Assembly: GCF_900110855.1 (NCBI RefSeq) | Contig: NZ_FOFA01000003.1 | Span: 186,001 to 250,000, forward strand | DNA from: Microlunatus flavus | Lineage (GTDB): Bacteria; Actinomycetota; Actinomycetes; Propionibacteriales; Propionibacteriaceae | DNA length: 64,000 nucleotides | Direction of reading: 5' to 3' | Shown here: positions 1-10,191 of the stretch, piece by piece | Numbering within the stretch: the first letter of the stretch is position 1 | How the letters are laid out: each line of letters starts with the position of its first letter | Notes under the pieces: generated by a model | Databases searched by the model: none | What the model was told of the DNA's origin: nothing | The model's input: the letters and a program-made list of their open reading frames with translations, nothing else | Program-made: the position numbers and the translations under genes

Positions 1-846
1 ATCGCCGTCGAGTCCGGCACGCAGACGCTGAAGGACGCGATGAACGAGGCGATGCGCGACTGGGTCGCCAGCGTCGACGAGACGCACTACCTGATCGGCA
101 CCGTCGCGGGGCCGCACCCCTTCCCGCTGCTGGTGCGCGAGTTCCAGCGCGTCATCAGCACCGAGGCCCGCGCCCAGGTGCTCCAGACGTACGGCCGGCT
201 GCCCGACGCCGTCGCGGCCTGCGTGGGTGGCGGCTCCAACGCGCTCGGCATCTTCGCCGACTTCATCGGCGACGAGGGCGTCGCGCTGCACGGCTACGAG
301 GCCGGCGGCGACGGTGTCGAGACGGGGCGGCACGCCGCGACCATCTCGGCCGGCTCGGTCGGCGTGCTGCACGGCATGCGCACCTTCGTCCTGCAGGACG
401 AGGACGGCCAGACCAAGGACTCGCACTCGATCTCCGCCGGCCTCGACTACCCCGGCGTCGGCCCCGAGCACTCCTGGCTCGCCGCGACCGGACGGGCGAC
501 GTACGAGGCCGTCACCGACACCGAGGCGATGGAGGCGTTCCGCCTGCTCACGCAGACCGAGGGCATCCTGCCGGCCATCGAGTCGGCCCACGGCCTCGCC
601 GGCGCCCTGCGGCTGGGCCGCAACCTGGCCCCGCGGCCCGACGGCCAGCCGCCGATCGTCCTCGTGAACCTGTCCGGCCGCGGCGACAAGGACGTCGACA
701 CCGCGATCCAGTGGTTCGGCGTGGACACCCGCGGCACCGGTTCGGAGTCCGGCCGGCCGGTGGGCACCAACCTCAGCGATGACCCCGAGCTCGACCTGAC
801 GCTCGACGAGAGCGGCCCCGCGAGCACCACCGCGGTGCAGCTGTGA
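1..846 (+). CDS. trpB: Tryptophan synthase beta chain, 3' part (5' end outside the window)
   Basis: This is the C-terminal two thirds of TrpB, which condenses indole with L-serine on pyridoxal phosphate. The frame is open from base 1 and starts inside the conserved [13 protein letters not shown] segment, so the ATG at 40 is internal and the true start and the PLP lysine lie upstream. Visible family marks are the phosphate-binding loop CVGGGSNA (about base 220), the EAGG segment, [15 protein letters not shown] and the C-terminal LSGRGDKD. Its TGA at 844-846 overlaps the GTG start of trpA, the usual translationally coupled trpB-trpA pair whose products form the alpha2-beta2 complex. About 20 residues beyond the normal end are Ser/Thr/Asp-rich and probably disordered. 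The identification is very secure. Confidence 0.96.
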   Translation: MAVESGTQTLKDAMNEAMRDWVASVDETHYLIGTVAGPHPFPLLVREFQRVISTEARAQVLQTYGRLPDAVAACVGGGSNALGIFADFIGDEGVALHGYEAGGDGVETGRHAATISAGSVGVLHGMRTFVLQDEDGQTKDSHSISAGLDYPGVGPEHSWLAATGRATYEAVTDTEAMEAFRLLTQTEGILPAIESAHGLAGALRLGRNLAPRPDGQPPIVLVNLSGRGDKDVDTAIQWFGVDTRGTGSESGRPVGTNLSDDPELDLTLDESGPASTTAVQL

Positions 847-1676
847 CGTTCGACGTCGGCCGTTCGGGCGGGGCCTTCGTGGCGGCGAAGGGGGAGGGCC
901 GCGGCGCGCTCGTGGGCTTCCTCCACGTCGGCTACCCCGACGTCCCGACCTCCCTCGACGCCATGCGGGCCCTGGCCGGCGACGGCGAGGGGCCCGGCGT
1001 GGACCTCGTGGAGGTCGGACTGCCCTACAGCGACCCGATGATGGACGGCGTCACCGTGCAGCGCGCCGGCACGCGGGCGCTGCAGCGCGGCGTCCGCACG
1101 CGGGACGCCTTCGCCGCGGTCGAGGCGGTGGCGGAGGCCGGCACCCCGGCGGTCGTCATGACCTACTGGAACCTGGTCGAGCACTACGGCGCCGACGCCT
1201 TCGCCCGCGACCTGGCCGCCGCCGGCGGGGCCGGCCTGATCACGCCCGACCTGACGCCGGACGAGGCGGAGACCTGGTTCGAGGTGTCCGACGCCCACGG
1301 CCTCGACCGCGTCTTCCTGGTGTCGCCGTCGTCCACCGACGACCGCCTCGCCGAGACGGTGGCCGCCTGCCGGGGCTGGGTTTACGCGACCTCGGTGATG
1401 GGCGTGACCGGTGCCCGCGCCCAGAGCTCGACGGCGGCGCCGGGCCTCGTCGCGCGGATCCGGGACGCGGAGCCCGACGCCCTCGCGGGCGTCGGCCTCG
1501 GGGTGTCCACCGGTGCGCAGGCCCGGGAGATCGTCGCCTACGCCGACGCGGCGATCGTCGGCTCGGCCCTGGTCAAGACCCTGCTCGACGCCGAGGACCG
1601 CGGCACCCCCGACGACCTCACGGCCCTGCGGGGCCTGGTCGCCGAGCTGGCCCGCGGGGTGCGGGGGGAGTCGTGA
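843..1676 (+). CDS. trpA: Tryptophan synthase alpha chain
   Basis: TrpA cleaves indole-3-glycerol phosphate to indole and glyceraldehyde 3-phosphate and channels indole to TrpB. The 277-residue protein is a TIM barrel of normal length. The catalytic Glu and Asp lie in [20 protein letters not shown], and the phosphate-binding GVSTGAQA and GSALV segments come near the C-terminus. The GTG start at 843 overlaps the trpB stop (GTGA), and the TGA at 1674-1676 overlaps the GTG of lgt in the same way, so trpB-trpA-lgt are read as one coupled unit. Nothing is missing or odd. Confidence 0.97.
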   Translation: MTFDVGRSGGAFVAAKGEGRGALVGFLHVGYPDVPTSLDAMRALAGDGEGPGVDLVEVGLPYSDPMMDGVTVQRAGTRALQRGVRTRDAFAAVEAVAEAGTPAVVMTYWNLVEHYGADAFARDLAAAGGAGLITPDLTPDEAETWFEVSDAHGLDRVFLVSPSSTDDRLAETVAACRGWVYATSVMGVTGARAQSSTAAPGLVARIRDAEPDALAGVGLGVSTGAQAREIVAYADAAIVGSALVKTLLDAEDRGTPDDLTALRGLVAELARGVRGES

Positions 1677-2665
1677 CCCCGCTCTTCATCCCCAGCCCGA
1701 GCGAGAACGTCTGGCACCTCGGGCCGCTGCCGCTGCGCGCGTACGCGCTGTGCATCATCGCCGGGATCATCGTCGGGATGATCATCGCCACCCGTCGCTG
1801 GCGGGCCCGCGGCGGGACGTCGGACGCCCTGGAGTCGGTCGTCGTCGTGGCCGTCCCGGCCGGGATCATCGGCGCGCGGATCTACCACGTCATCACCGAC
1901 TACGAGCTCTACTTCGGCCCCGGCCGCCACCCGGTCGACGCCCTCAAGATCTGGCAGGGCGGGCTCGGCATCTGGGGTGCGGTGGCCCTCGGCGCGCTCG
2001 CCGGCTGGGTCGTCGCCCGTCGCCGCGGCATCCGCTTCGCGGCCCTGCTCGACGCCGTCGCGCCGGGCATCGCCGTGGCCCAGGGGATCGGCCGGCTCGG
2101 CAACTGGTTCAACTCCGAGCTGTTCGGCCGCCCGACCACGCTGCCCTGGGGCCTGGAGATCGCTCCTCGCTTCCGGCCGACCGGCTACGAGCAGTACGCC
2201 ACCTTCCACCCGACGTTCCTCTACGAGCTCATCTGGGACATCGGCGTCGTCGCCGTGCTGCTGGTCGTGCTCGACCGGCGCTTCCGCCTCGGTCACGGCA
2301 AGGTCTTCGCCCTCTACGTGATGCTCTACTCGCTCGGCCGCTTCTGGATCGAGGCGCTGCGCATCGACACGGTCAACGAGATCGGTGGCTTCCGCCTCAA
2401 CAACTACACGTCGCTGATCACCTTCGTCGGCGCCGCCCTGGTGCTCGCCTGGCTCGTGCGCCACCGCCCCGGTCGCGAGGCCGTGGTCGAGGACGGCGCC
2501 GCGGGCGCCACCGACGACGCGCCGGCCGCCGACCAGGCCCACGAGGCCCAGGAGGGTCACGAGGCCCGCACCGACGACGCGGACGCCGAGGCCGGCGACG
2601 CGCACGCCGCGGCCGGCACGACCGGACCCGCCCTCGACGGCGCCCAGGTGCCGCCCGAACGGTGA
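1673..2665 (+). CDS. lgt: Prolipoprotein diacylglyceryl transferase
   Basis: Lgt transfers diacylglycerol from phosphatidylglycerol to the lipobox cysteine of prolipoproteins and acts in the cytoplasmic membrane. The 330-residue product has about seven hydrophobic segments and the Lgt signature GRLGNWFNSELFG near residue 140. The HPTFLYE segment and the late LGRFWIEALR segment are also typical. The last 60 or so residues are an acidic Ala/Asp/Glu-rich tail without membrane character, common in actinobacterial Lgt. The start GTG overlaps the trpA stop, and lgt behind trpA is a familiar actinobacterial arrangement. A 269-base gap follows before gltB. Confidence 0.96.
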   Translation: MTPLFIPSPSENVWHLGPLPLRAYALCIIAGIIVGMIIATRRWRARGGTSDALESVVVVAVPAGIIGARIYHVITDYELYFGPGRHPVDALKIWQGGLGIWGAVALGALAGWVVARRRGIRFAALLDAVAPGIAVAQGIGRLGNWFNSELFGRPTTLPWGLEIAPRFRPTGYEQYATFHPTFLYELIWDIGVVAVLLVVLDRRFRLGHGKVFALYVMLYSLGRFWIEALRIDTVNEIGGFRLNNYTSLITFVGAALVLAWLVRHRPGREAVVEDGAAGATDDAPAADQAHEAQEGHEARTDDADAEAGDAHAAAGTTGPALDGAQVPPER

Positions 2666-2934
2666 GGCCGGGTCGCCGGCGCCGGTATGCTAGGGCTGCC
2701 TAGGATCTCCGGCCGCGCCACCCATGACGACCGACGAGCCCACGAACGGGCACCCGTCACGCCGTGACGCCGCGCAACCACACGCGTGTCCCAGGCGGAA
2801 AGAACTCTGCAGCGACGCGCGCTCCGACGCGTTAGCATCCACCCGCTCCTGGCCATCGACGTCCCGGGTGCGCACCCCCGCTCGTGCCCCTCGTCGGCTC
2901 CGCCCGACCCCCACGAACGACAGGAGTCCACCTC
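2666..2934 (+). promoter_or_regulatory. gltB upstream region with candidate -10 boxes and a long leader
   Basis: This 269-base gap holds no gene I can support. TATGCT (2686-2691), TAGGAT (2701-2706) and TAGCAT (2833-2838) fit the actinobacterial -10 consensus TANNNT. If the last is used, the gltB leader is about 90 nt; if one of the first two is used, it is over 200 nt. There is a perfect 10-base palindrome ACACGCGTGT at 2780-2789. A good Shine-Dalgarno AGGAG lies at 2922-2926, eight bases before the GTG at 2935, and decides the gltB start. An in-frame upstream GTG at 2884 lacks such a site. No GlnR-type array with 11-base phasing was found here. Confidence 0.45.
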
Positions 2935-5900
2935 GTGACTCTGCTCGCCAAGCCGCAGCCCCAGGGCCTCTACGACCCGGCCAACGACCACGACGCCTGC
3001 GGCGTCGCGTTCGTCGCCACCCTCACGGGGGTGCCGAGCCACGCCATCGTGGAGCAGGGCCTCGAGGCGCTGCGCAACCTCGACCACCGTGGCGCCACCG
3101 GCGCCGACCCGCGCACGGGCGACGGTGCCGGCATCCTCATGCAGGTCCCGGACGCCTTCCTGCGCTCCGAGGCCGGCTTCGAGCTGCCGCCCGCGGGCTC
3201 GTACGCCGTCGGCAACGCGTTCCTGCCCGTCGACGACGCCGCCCGCGACGCCGCGAAGACCACCATCGAGCGGATCGCCGCGGAGGAGGGCCTGCGGGTC
3301 CTCGGCTGGCGCGTGGTGAAGACCGACGGCTCCTCGCTGTCCGACCTCACCCGGTCGAACATGCCGGCCTTCGAGCAGCTCTTCGTCACCGCGGCCGGCC
3401 AGCCGGTGCAGGGCCTCGCGCTCGAGCGCCTCGCCTACTGCCTGCGCCGCCGCTCCCAGAACGAGGCGGGCGTCTACTTCTCCTCGCTGTCGTGCCGCAC
3501 CCTCGTCTACAAGGGCATGCTCACCACCGAGCAGCTCGAGCTGGTCTTCCCCGAGCTGCTCGACCAGCGCGTGGAGAGCGCGCTCGTCGTCGTGCACTCG
3601 CGCTTCTCGACCAACACGTTCCCGTCGTGGGAGCTGGCCCACCCGTTCCGGATGATCGCCCACAACGGCGAGATCAACACGGTCAAGGGCAACCGCAACT
3701 GGATGCGCGCCCGCGAGGCGCTGCTGGCCAGCCCGCTGATCCCGGGCGACCTGGAGCGGCTGTTCCCGATCTGCACGCCGGAGGCGTCGGACTCGGCCTC
3801 CTTCGACGAGGTCGTCGAGCTGCTGCACCTCGGCGGCCGCTCGCTGCCGCACGCGATGCTGATGATGATCCCGGAGGCGTGGGAGAACAACCCCACGATG
3901 GACGCCCGGCGCAAGGACTTCTACGCGTTCCACTCCTGCCTGATGGAGCCCTGGGACGGTCCTGCGGGCGTCGTCTTCACCGACGGCACCCAGGTCGGCG
4001 CCGTGCTCGACCGCAACGGCCTGCGGCCCGGGCGCTACTGGGTCACCGACGACGGCCTGGTCGTGCTGGCGTCCGAGGCCGGCGTCCTGGACATCCCCGC
4101 CGAGAAGGTCGTGCAGAAGGGCCGGCTGCAGCCGGGCCGGATGTTCCTGGTCGACCTCGCCGAGCACCGCATCATCGACAACGACGAGGTCAAGGACTCC
4201 CTGGCCGCGGCCGCCCCGTACGGCGAGTGGCTCTCGGCCGGGCGCATCGCCCTGGGCGACCTGCCCGAGCGCGAGCACGTCGTGCACTCCCACGCCTCGG
4301 TGACGCGGCGCCAGCAGGTCTTCGGCTACACCGAGGAGGAGCTGCGGCTCATCCTCGCGCCGATGGCCTCCGGCGGCGCCGAGCCGATCGGCTCGATGGG
4401 CACCGACACCCCGATCGCGGCGCTCAGCGAGAAGCCGCGGCTGCTGTTCGACTACTTCAGCCAGCTCTTCGCCCAGGTGACGAACCCGCCGCTGGACGCG
4501 ATCCGCGAGGAGCTCGTCACCTCGCTGTTCAACACGATCGGCACCGAGCAGAACCTGCTCGAGCCCGGCCCGGCGTCCTGCCGGCGCCTGGTGCTGCCGT
4601 TCCCGGTGCTCGACAACGACAGCCTGGCCAAGATCGTCAAGATCAACCGCGCCGGCGACCTGCCCGGCTACGCGACGTACGTGGCCCGCGGCCGCTACGA
4701 CGTGGCCCGCGGCGAGGAGGGCCTGGTCGAGGCGCTGGACGACCTCTGCGCTGAGGTCAGCCAGGCGATCGCCGACGGCGCCCGGATCATCCTGCTGAGC
4801 GACCGGCACTCCAACGCCGAGCTGGCGCCGATCCCGTCGCTGCTGCTCACCGCGGCCGTGCACCACCACCTGGTGCGGGAGAAGACGCGCACCCAGGTCG
4901 GCCTCGTCGTCGAGGCCGGCGACGTGCGCGAGGTCCACCACGTCGCGCTGCTCATCGGCTACGGCGCCGCGGCGGTCAACCCGTACCTCGCGATCGAGTC
5001 CGCGGAGGACCTCGCGCGGCGCGGCGTCTACACCACCGTCGAGCCCGAGGTCGCGGTCAAGAACGTGGTCAAGGCGCTCGGCAAGGGCGTGCTCAAGGTC
5101 ATGAGCAAGATGGGCGTCTCCACGGTCGCCTCCTACACCGGCGCGCAGATCTTCGAGGCCCTCGGCCTGTCGAGCGAGGTCGTCGAGCGCTACTTCACCG
5201 GGACGACCTCCAAGCTCGGCGGCGTGACGCTCGAGCAGCTGGCCGAGGAGGTGCGGCGGCGCCACCTCGTGGCGTACCCGGCGAACGGGGTGCCGCAGGC
5301 GCACCGCACGCTGCCCGTCGGCGGGGAGTACCAGTGGCGTCGCGAGGGCGAGCCGCACCTGTTCGACCCCGAGACGGTCTTCCGGCTGCAGCACAGCACC
5401 CGGACCGGGCGCTACGACATCTTCAAGCAGTACACGTCGCACATCGACTCCCAGGCCGAGCGGCTGATGACGCTGCGCGGGCTGCTGCGGCTCAGCCCCG
5501 ACCGCGAGCCCATCCCGATCGAGGAGGTCGAGCCGGTCAGCGAGATCGTCAAGCGCTTCTCGACCGGCGCGATGTCGTACGGCTCCATCAGCCTCGAGGC
5601 GCACCAGACGCTGGCCATCGCCATGAACCGCCTCGGCGGCAAGTCGAACACCGGTGAGGGCGGCGAGGACGTCGACCGGCTCTACGACCCGGAGCGTCGC
5701 AGCGCGATCAAGCAGGTCGCGTCGGGCCGGTTCGGCGTGACGAGCGACTACCTGACCAACGCCACGGACATCCAGATCAAGATGGCGCAGGGCGCGAAGC
5801 CCGGCGAGGGCGGCCAGCTGCCCGGCCAGAAGGTCTACCCGTGGGTCGCCAAGACGCGGCACTCGACGCCCGGCGTCGGGCTCATCTCGCCGCCGCCGCA

Positions 5901-7461
5901 CCACGACATCTACTCGATCGAGGACCTCAAGCAGCTGATCCACGACCTCAAGTGCGCCAACCCGAGCGCGCGGGTCCACGTCAAGCTGGTGGCCGAGGTC
6001 GGCGTCGGGACGGTCGCGGCGGGCGTGAGCAAGGCCAAGGCCGACGTGGTGCTGATCTCCGGCCACGACGGCGGCACCGGTGCGGCGCCGCTGACCTCGC
6101 TCAAGCACGCCGGCGGTCCGTGGGAGCTCGGCCTGGCCGAGACCCAGCAGACGCTGCTCGTCAACGGGCTGCGCGACCGGATCGTCGTGCAGGTCGACGG
6201 CCAGCTCAAGACGGGCCGCGACGTGATCATCGGCGCGCTGCTCGGGGCCGAGGAGTTCGGCTTCGCGACGGCGCCGCTGGTCGTCAGCGGCTGCATCATG
6301 ATGCGCGTCTGCCACCTCGACACCTGCCCCGTGGGCGTGGCGACGCAGAACGCGGAGCTGCGCCAGAAGTTCTCGGGCAAGCCCGAGTTCGTCGTGAACT
6401 TCTTCGAGTTCATCGCCGAGGAGGTGCGCGAGCACCTGGCCGCGCTGGGGTTCCGCACGCTCGCCGAGGCCGTCGGCCACGTCGAGCTGCTGGACACCAC
6501 CCAGGCCGAGACGCACTGGAAGGCGCACGGTCTCGACCTGGCGCCGATGCTGCACCGCCCGGAGCTGGCCGAGGGCGCCCCGCTGCGGAACGTGACCACG
6601 CAGGACCACGGTCTCGACGACAAGCTCGACCAGCAGCTGATCGAGCTGTGCCGCCCGGCCCTGGAGAGCGGTGAGGCCGTCCGCGCGACGCTGCCGATCC
6701 GCAACGTGGACCGTACGGTCGGCACGATCCTCGGCCACGAGGTCACGAAGGCGACACGCGGCAAGGGTCTGCCGGACGGCACGATCGACCTGACGTTCAC
6801 CGGCTCGGCCGGGCAGAGCTTCGGCGCGTTCGTGCCGGCGGGCGTCACGCTGCGCCTCGAGGGCGACAGCAACGACTACCTCGGCAAGGGCCTCTCCGGG
6901 GGTCGGCTCGTGCTCCGTCCGGACCGCGCGTCGACCTTCGTCGCCAGCGAGAACATCATCGCCGGCAACGTGATCGGCTACGGCGCCACGGGCGGCGAGA
7001 TCTTCATCGCCGGCCAGGTGGGCGAGCGCTTCTGCGTCCGCAACTCCGGCGCGACGGCGGTCGTCGAGGGCCTCGGCGACCACGGCTGCGAGTACATGAC
7101 CGGCGGCGTCGCGGTGGTCCTCGGCCGTACGGGGCGCAACGTCGCCGCGGGCATGTCCGGCGGCATCGCGTACCTGCTCGACCTCGACCGCGACCTCCTC
7201 AACACCGAGATGGTCGACGCGCTCGAGCCGGGCGAGGCCGACCTGGAGCTGCTCCAGGGCCTGGTCCGTCGCCACCAGGAGGAGACCGGTTCCGAGGTGG
7301 CTGCCGGCCTGCTCGCCGACTGGGCGCAGGCGTCGACGCGGTTCACCAAGGTCCTGCCGCGCGAGTACGCCAAGGTCATGGCCGCGCGCGACGAGGCCGA
7401 GTCGCAGGGCCTCGACGAGGCCGAGACGACCCGCCGGATGATGTCGGCGGTGGCGAAGTAA
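2935..7461 (+). CDS. gltB: Glutamate synthase large subunit
   Basis: The NADPH-GOGAT alpha chain makes two glutamates from glutamine and 2-oxoglutarate. Of 1508 residues, the first 21 form a propeptide. Removal exposes Cys22 (DHDACGVAF), the N-terminal nucleophile of the glutaminase domain (to about residue 420). Then come the central domain, the FMN-binding synthase domain ([29 protein letters not shown]) and the 3Fe-4S cysteines C1120, C1126 and C1131 in [12 protein letters not shown]. The glycine-rich right-handed helix (GxxGG repeats) forms the C-terminus. I chose GTG 2935 because of the upstream AGGAG and because it gives the usual short propeptide. gltD follows after 27 bases, so the two subunits are co-transcribed. 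Confidence 0.97.
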   Translation: MTLLAKPQPQGLYDPANDHDACGVAFVATLTGVPSHAIVEQGLEALRNLDHRGATGADPRTGDGAGILMQVPDAFLRSEAGFELPPAGSYAVGNAFLPVDDAARDAAKTTIERIAAEEGLRVLGWRVVKTDGSSLSDLTRSNMPAFEQLFVTAAGQPVQGLALERLAYCLRRRSQNEAGVYFSSLSCRTLVYKGMLTTEQLELVFPELLDQRVESALVVVHSRFSTNTFPSWELAHPFRMIAHNGEINTVKGNRNWMRAREALLASPLIPGDLERLFPICTPEASDSASFDEVVELLHLGGRSLPHAMLMMIPEAWENNPTMDARRKDFYAFHSCLMEPWDGPAGVVFTDGTQVGAVLDRNGLRPGRYWVTDDGLVVLASEAGVLDIPAEKVVQKGRLQPGRMFLVDLAEHRIIDNDEVKDSLAAAAPYGEWLSAGRIALGDLPEREHVVHSHASVTRRQQVFGYTEEELRLILAPMASGGAEPIGSMGTDTPIAALSEKPRLLFDYFSQLFAQVTNPPLDAIREELVTSLFNTIGTEQNLLEPGPASCRRLVLPFPVLDNDSLAKIVKINRAGDLPGYATYVARGRYDVARGEEGLVEALDDLCAEVSQAIADGARIILLSDRHSNAELAPIPSLLLTAAVHHHLVREKTRTQVGLVVEAGDVREVHHVALLIGYGAAAVNPYLAIESAEDLARRGVYTTVEPEVAVKNVVKALGKGVLKVMSKMGVSTVASYTGAQIFEALGLSSEVVERYFTGTTSKLGGVTLEQLAEEVRRRHLVAYPANGVPQAHRTLPVGGEYQWRREGEPHLFDPETVFRLQHSTRTGRYDIFKQYTSHIDSQAERLMTLRGLLRLSPDREPIPIEEVEPVSEIVKRFSTGAMSYGSISLEAHQTLAIAMNRLGGKSNTGEGGEDVDRLYDPERRSAIKQVASGRFGVTSDYLTNATDIQIKMAQGAKPGEGGQLPGQKVYPWVAKTRHSTPGVGLISPPPHHDIYSIEDLKQLIHDLKCANPSARVHVKLVAEVGVGTVAAGVSKAKADVVLISGHDGGTGAAPLTSLKHAGGPWELGLAETQQTLLVNGLRDRIVVQVDGQLKTGRDVIIGALLGAEEFGFATAPLVVSGCIMMRVCHLDTCPVGVATQNAELRQKFSGKPEFVVNFFEFIAEEVREHLAALGFRTLAEAVGHVELLDTTQAETHWKAHGLDLAPMLHRPELAEGAPLRNVTTQDHGLDDKLDQQLIELCRPALESGEAVRATLPIRNVDRTVGTILGHEVTKATRGKGLPDGTIDLTFTGSAGQSFGAFVPAGVTLRLEGDSNDYLGKGLSGGRLVLRPDRASTFVASENIIAGNVIGYGATGGEIFIAGQVGERFCVRNSGATAVVEGLGDHGCEYMTGGVAVVLGRTGRNVAAGMSGGIAYLLDLDRDLLNTEMVDALEPGEADLELLQGLVRRHQEETGSEVAAGLLADWAQASTRFTKVLPREYAKVMAARDEAESQGLDEAETTRRMMSAVAK

Positions 7462-7488
7462 TGAGCACCCTGACGACGGAGACATCTC

Positions 7489-8955
7489 ATGGCTGACCCG
7501 CGTGGGTTCATCACGACGCCGCGGAAGGTCGCCGAGCGGCGGCCGGTCGCCGAGCGCGTGCACGACTGGAACGAGGTCTACCCCGGCACGCCGGGGCGGG
7601 CGCTGCTGCCGATCATCAGCGAGCAGGCCGGGCGCTGCATGGACTGCGGCATCCCCTTCTGCCACACCGGCTGCCCGCTGGGGAACCTGATCCCCGAGTG
7701 GAACGACCTCGTGTGGCGCAGCGACTGGGACGAGGCGCTCGAGCGGCTGCACGCGACGAACAACTTCCCCGAGTTCACCGGCCGGCTCTGCCCGGCGCCC
7801 TGCGAGACCGCCTGCGTCGTCGGCATCAACCGTGACGCGGTGACGATCAAGAACGTCGAGGTCTCGATCATCGACAAGGCGTGGGACGAGCGCCGCGTCG
7901 ACCCGCAGCCCGCCGACTGGCTCACGGGCAAGACGGTCGCAGTCGTCGGGTCCGGCCCGTCCGGCCTCGCGGCCGCCCAGCAGCTGACCCGCACCGGGCA
8001 CACCGTCGCGGTGTACGAGCGCGCCGACGCCCCGGGCGGCCTGCTGCGCTACGGCATCCCCGAGTTCAAGATGGAGAAGAAGGTCCTCGACCGTCGCATC
8101 CGTCAGATGCGCGACGAGGGCACGAACTTTCGCTGCGGGGTCGACGTCGGCGGTTCCGTCACGTGGGCGCAGCTCAAGGAGCGCTACGACGCCGTCGTCA
8201 TCGCCATCGGTTCGACCGTCGGTCGTGACCTTCCGGTGCCGGGGCGGGAGCTCAAGGGCATCCACCAGGCCATGGAGTACCTCCCGCAGGGCAACCGCGC
8301 CGCGCTCGGCGACGCGCCCGAGGACCAGATCAGCGCCGCGGGCAAGCACGTGGTGATCATCGGTGGCGGGGACACCGGCGCCGACTGCCTGGGCACGGCG
8401 ATCCGGCAGGGCGCCGCGTCGGTGACGCAGCTCGAGATCATGCCGACCCCGCCGACGGACCGGCCGGAGAACCAGCCGTGGCCGACGTACCCGATGACCT
8501 ACCGCGTCAGCTCGGCGCACGAGGAGTCGGGGGAGCGGGTCTACTCGGTCTCCACCTCCGAGTTCCGCGGCGACGACACCGGTAGCGTCAAGACGCTCGT
8601 GCTGTCGGAGGTCGTCTTCGAGGGTGGCAAGCTGAAGGCGATCGAGGGCACCGAGAAGGAGATCCCCGCCGAGCTCGTGCTGCTCGCGATGGGGTTCACC
8701 GGCCCGGAGAAGCAGTCGCTCGTCGAGCAGCTCGGCGTCGGCCTCGACCCGCGCGGCAACATCGCGCGCGACGAGCGCTACGCGACCGACGTCGACGGCG
8801 TCTTCGTCTGCGGCGACGCCGGCCGTGGGCAGTCGCTGATCGTCTGGGCGATCGCCGAGGGGCGCGCCTGCGCGAACGGGGTGGACACCTTCCTCAGCGG
8901 TTCGTCGGCGCTCCCGCGCCCGATCGGGCCGAACGTCCGCCAGCTGATGGTCTGA
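7489..8955 (+). CDS. gltD: Glutamate synthase small subunit
   Basis: This is the beta chain of glutamate synthase. It takes electrons from NADPH via FAD and passes them through Fe-S centres to GltB. The 488 residues begin with the ferredoxin-like cysteine region (CMDCGIPFCHTGCPLGN and CPAPCETACVVG). A FAD Rossmann motif VAVVGSGPSGLAAA near residue 147 and an NAD(P)H motif VIIGGGDTGADC near residue 287 follow, with the closing CGDAGRGQSLIVWAIAEGR. The length and motifs are normal. It is the last gene of the operon, and a perfect 24-bp stem follows its stop within 30 bases. Confidence 0.97.
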   Translation: MADPRGFITTPRKVAERRPVAERVHDWNEVYPGTPGRALLPIISEQAGRCMDCGIPFCHTGCPLGNLIPEWNDLVWRSDWDEALERLHATNNFPEFTGRLCPAPCETACVVGINRDAVTIKNVEVSIIDKAWDERRVDPQPADWLTGKTVAVVGSGPSGLAAAQQLTRTGHTVAVYERADAPGGLLRYGIPEFKMEKKVLDRRIRQMRDEGTNFRCGVDVGGSVTWAQLKERYDAVVIAIGSTVGRDLPVPGRELKGIHQAMEYLPQGNRAALGDAPEDQISAAGKHVVIIGGGDTGADCLGTAIRQGAASVTQLEIMPTPPTDRPENQPWPTYPMTYRVSSAHEESGERVYSVSTSEFRGDDTGSVKTLVLSEVVFEGGKLKAIEGTEKEIPAELVLLAMGFTGPEKQSLVEQLGVGLDPRGNIARDERYATDVDGVFVCGDAGRGQSLIVWAIAEGRACANGVDTFLSGSSALPRPIGPNVRQLMV

Positions 8956-8981
8956 GCTCAGCCCCACCCGCACCACAGCAC

Positions 8982-9044
8982 CCGCGAGCGGTAGGTTGCC
9001 GCGCCAATGCCCTGGGGATCGGCGCGGCAACCTACCGCTCGCGG
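8982..9044. repeat. 57-63 nt palindromic repeat between gltD and nnaR (copy 1), possible bidirectional terminator
   Basis: A perfect 24-bp inverted repeat (8982-9005 and 9021-9044) encloses a 15-nt loop. It lies between the convergent ends of gltD and nnaR, so it can serve as a terminator for both strands, although no T-run follows. The tips GAGCGGTAGGTT and AACCTACCGCTC recur at 54461-54521, and the two elements have exactly the same core length (57 nt, 8985-9041 and 54463-54519). Unrelated terminators would not be expected to share that. It may be a member of an interspersed palindromic repeat family. Confidence 0.8.
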
Positions 9045-9057
9045 TGCTTCAGGGCCG

Positions 9058-10191
9058 TCAGGCCGGGACGCCGGTGAAGCGGTAGCCGCGGCGGATCACC
9101 GTGCCGATCAGACCGGGGACGTCGAGCGCGCGGCGCAGGCGGCTCACGGCGACCTCGAGCGCGTGGTCGTCGAGCGGTTCGGGCAGGGCGGCGACGAGCT
9201 CGGCGCGCGACACCACCCCCGGGGACGCCGCGAGGGTGGTGAACAGCGCGAGCGCGTTCGGCCCGAGCAGCACGGTCCGCCCGCCGACCGACACGCTGCG
9301 CCCGCGGACCTCGATCAGCGTGTCGTGCGCCCGGTAGACCTGCACGTGGTGGTGGGCGAGGTCCTCGCAGACCAGCCGGATCAGGGCGCCGAGCCGGTAG
9401 CGCTCGGGCACGATCGGGACGATGCCCGCCTCGACCAGCGGGCGCGCGGTCACCGGGCCGACGGCGGCGGCGGTCACGTGCTCGGTGTGCGCCCGGACGA
9501 ACTCGTGGCCCAGGCCGATCGACCGGGCCGTCTCCAGCGTGGCGGCCGCCCCGGGCGCGCTCGTGTAGGTGATCGCGTCGAGCTGGTGGGAGCAGGCCGA
9601 CTCGATGAGGCGGGCCAGCCGCTCGTTCCCGCTCGGCCTGACCCACCGGTACGGCGTGATGGTCACGACCTCCGCGCTGACCTCCTCCAGGCGCCGCAGC
9701 TGCTCGGCGTCGGTGAAGCCGTGCAGCTGGATCGCCACCCGGCGGTTCGTCAGGCCCTGCCTCGACACGGCGTCGACGAGCGCCGCGGTCGTGTCGGTCT
9801 CGCTGAGCTGGGCGTCCAGGAGGCCCGCGGCGCGGACGGCCCCGACCGCCTTGGGCCCGCGGGCGAAGATCTGCGCCTGGTCCAGCACGGCGGTCAACGC
9901 CGCCCCGAGACCCGCGGCGTCGGCGACCTCGAACCAGCGCCGCACCCCGTAGCCGGTGGTGACGAGCACGACCTCGGGACGGCGGGCGATGAGGGCCCGC
10001 GTCTCCTCGACCAGTGCGGCGTCCTGCTCGTTGGGCACGATCTTGAGCGCCGGCGCGTGCAGCACCTGGGCGCCGCGGCGCTGCAGGGCCGAGACCAGGT
10101 CGTCCGAGCGCCGGTCGGAGGTGACCCCGATCCGGAAGCCGCGCAGCTCCTCGACCCGAAGCCCCGGCGACGGCCGCGTCGGCGCACTCAC
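9058..10191 (-). CDS. nnaR: NnaR-type nitrate/nitrite assimilation regulator: uroporphyrinogen-III-synthase-like domain fused to winged helix
   Basis: The first 250 or so residues match the HemD (uroporphyrinogen-III synthase) fold: [30 protein letters not shown], and [15 protein letters not shown]. The last 100 or so residues are an OmpR/PhoB-type DNA-binding winged helix ([45 protein letters not shown]). This fusion is known from actinobacterial regulators, NnaR of Streptomyces and Mycobacterium, which act with GlnR on nitrate and nitrite genes. The neighbourhood fits: siroheme methyltransferase upstream, nitrate and nitrite reductases divergent. I use GTG 10191 because it overlaps the upstream stop as GTGA; an ATG at 10203 is the alternative. 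The role as regulator is inferred from family and context. Confidence 0.85.
   Translation of the reverse strand: MSAPTRPSPGLRVEELRGFRIGVTSDRRSDDLVSALQRRGAQVLHAPALKIVPNEQDAALVEETRALIARRPEVVLVTTGYGVRRWFEVADAAGLGAALTAVLDQAQIFARGPKAVGAVRAAGLLDAQLSETDTTAALVDAVSRQGLTNRRVAIQLHGFTDAEQLRRLEEVSAEVVTITPYRWVRPSGNERLARLIESACSHQLDAITYTSAPGAAATLETARSIGLGHEFVRAHTEHVTAAAVGPVTARPLVEAGIVPIVPERYRLGALIRLVCEDLAHHHVQVYRAHDTLIEVRGRSVSVGGRTVLLGPNALALFTTLAASPGVVSRAELVAALPEPLDDHALEVAVSRLRRALDVPGLIGTVIRRGYRFTGVPA

Noticed and set aside
2724-2914. Short frames in the gltB leader on both strands (plus from 2724, minus 2690-2914)
   Set aside because: The plus frame runs on into gltB out of frame. Neither product has a recognisable domain, and no Shine-Dalgarno supports them.
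2557-9030. A 2157-codon open frame on the minus strand opposite lgt-gltB-gltD
   Set aside because: It is an antisense shadow of strongly coding GC-rich genes. The translated product is a low-complexity Arg/Ala/Val/Asp/His mix without recognisable domains. The same holds for other long antisense frames, such as those opposite nirB, dnaE and aspS.
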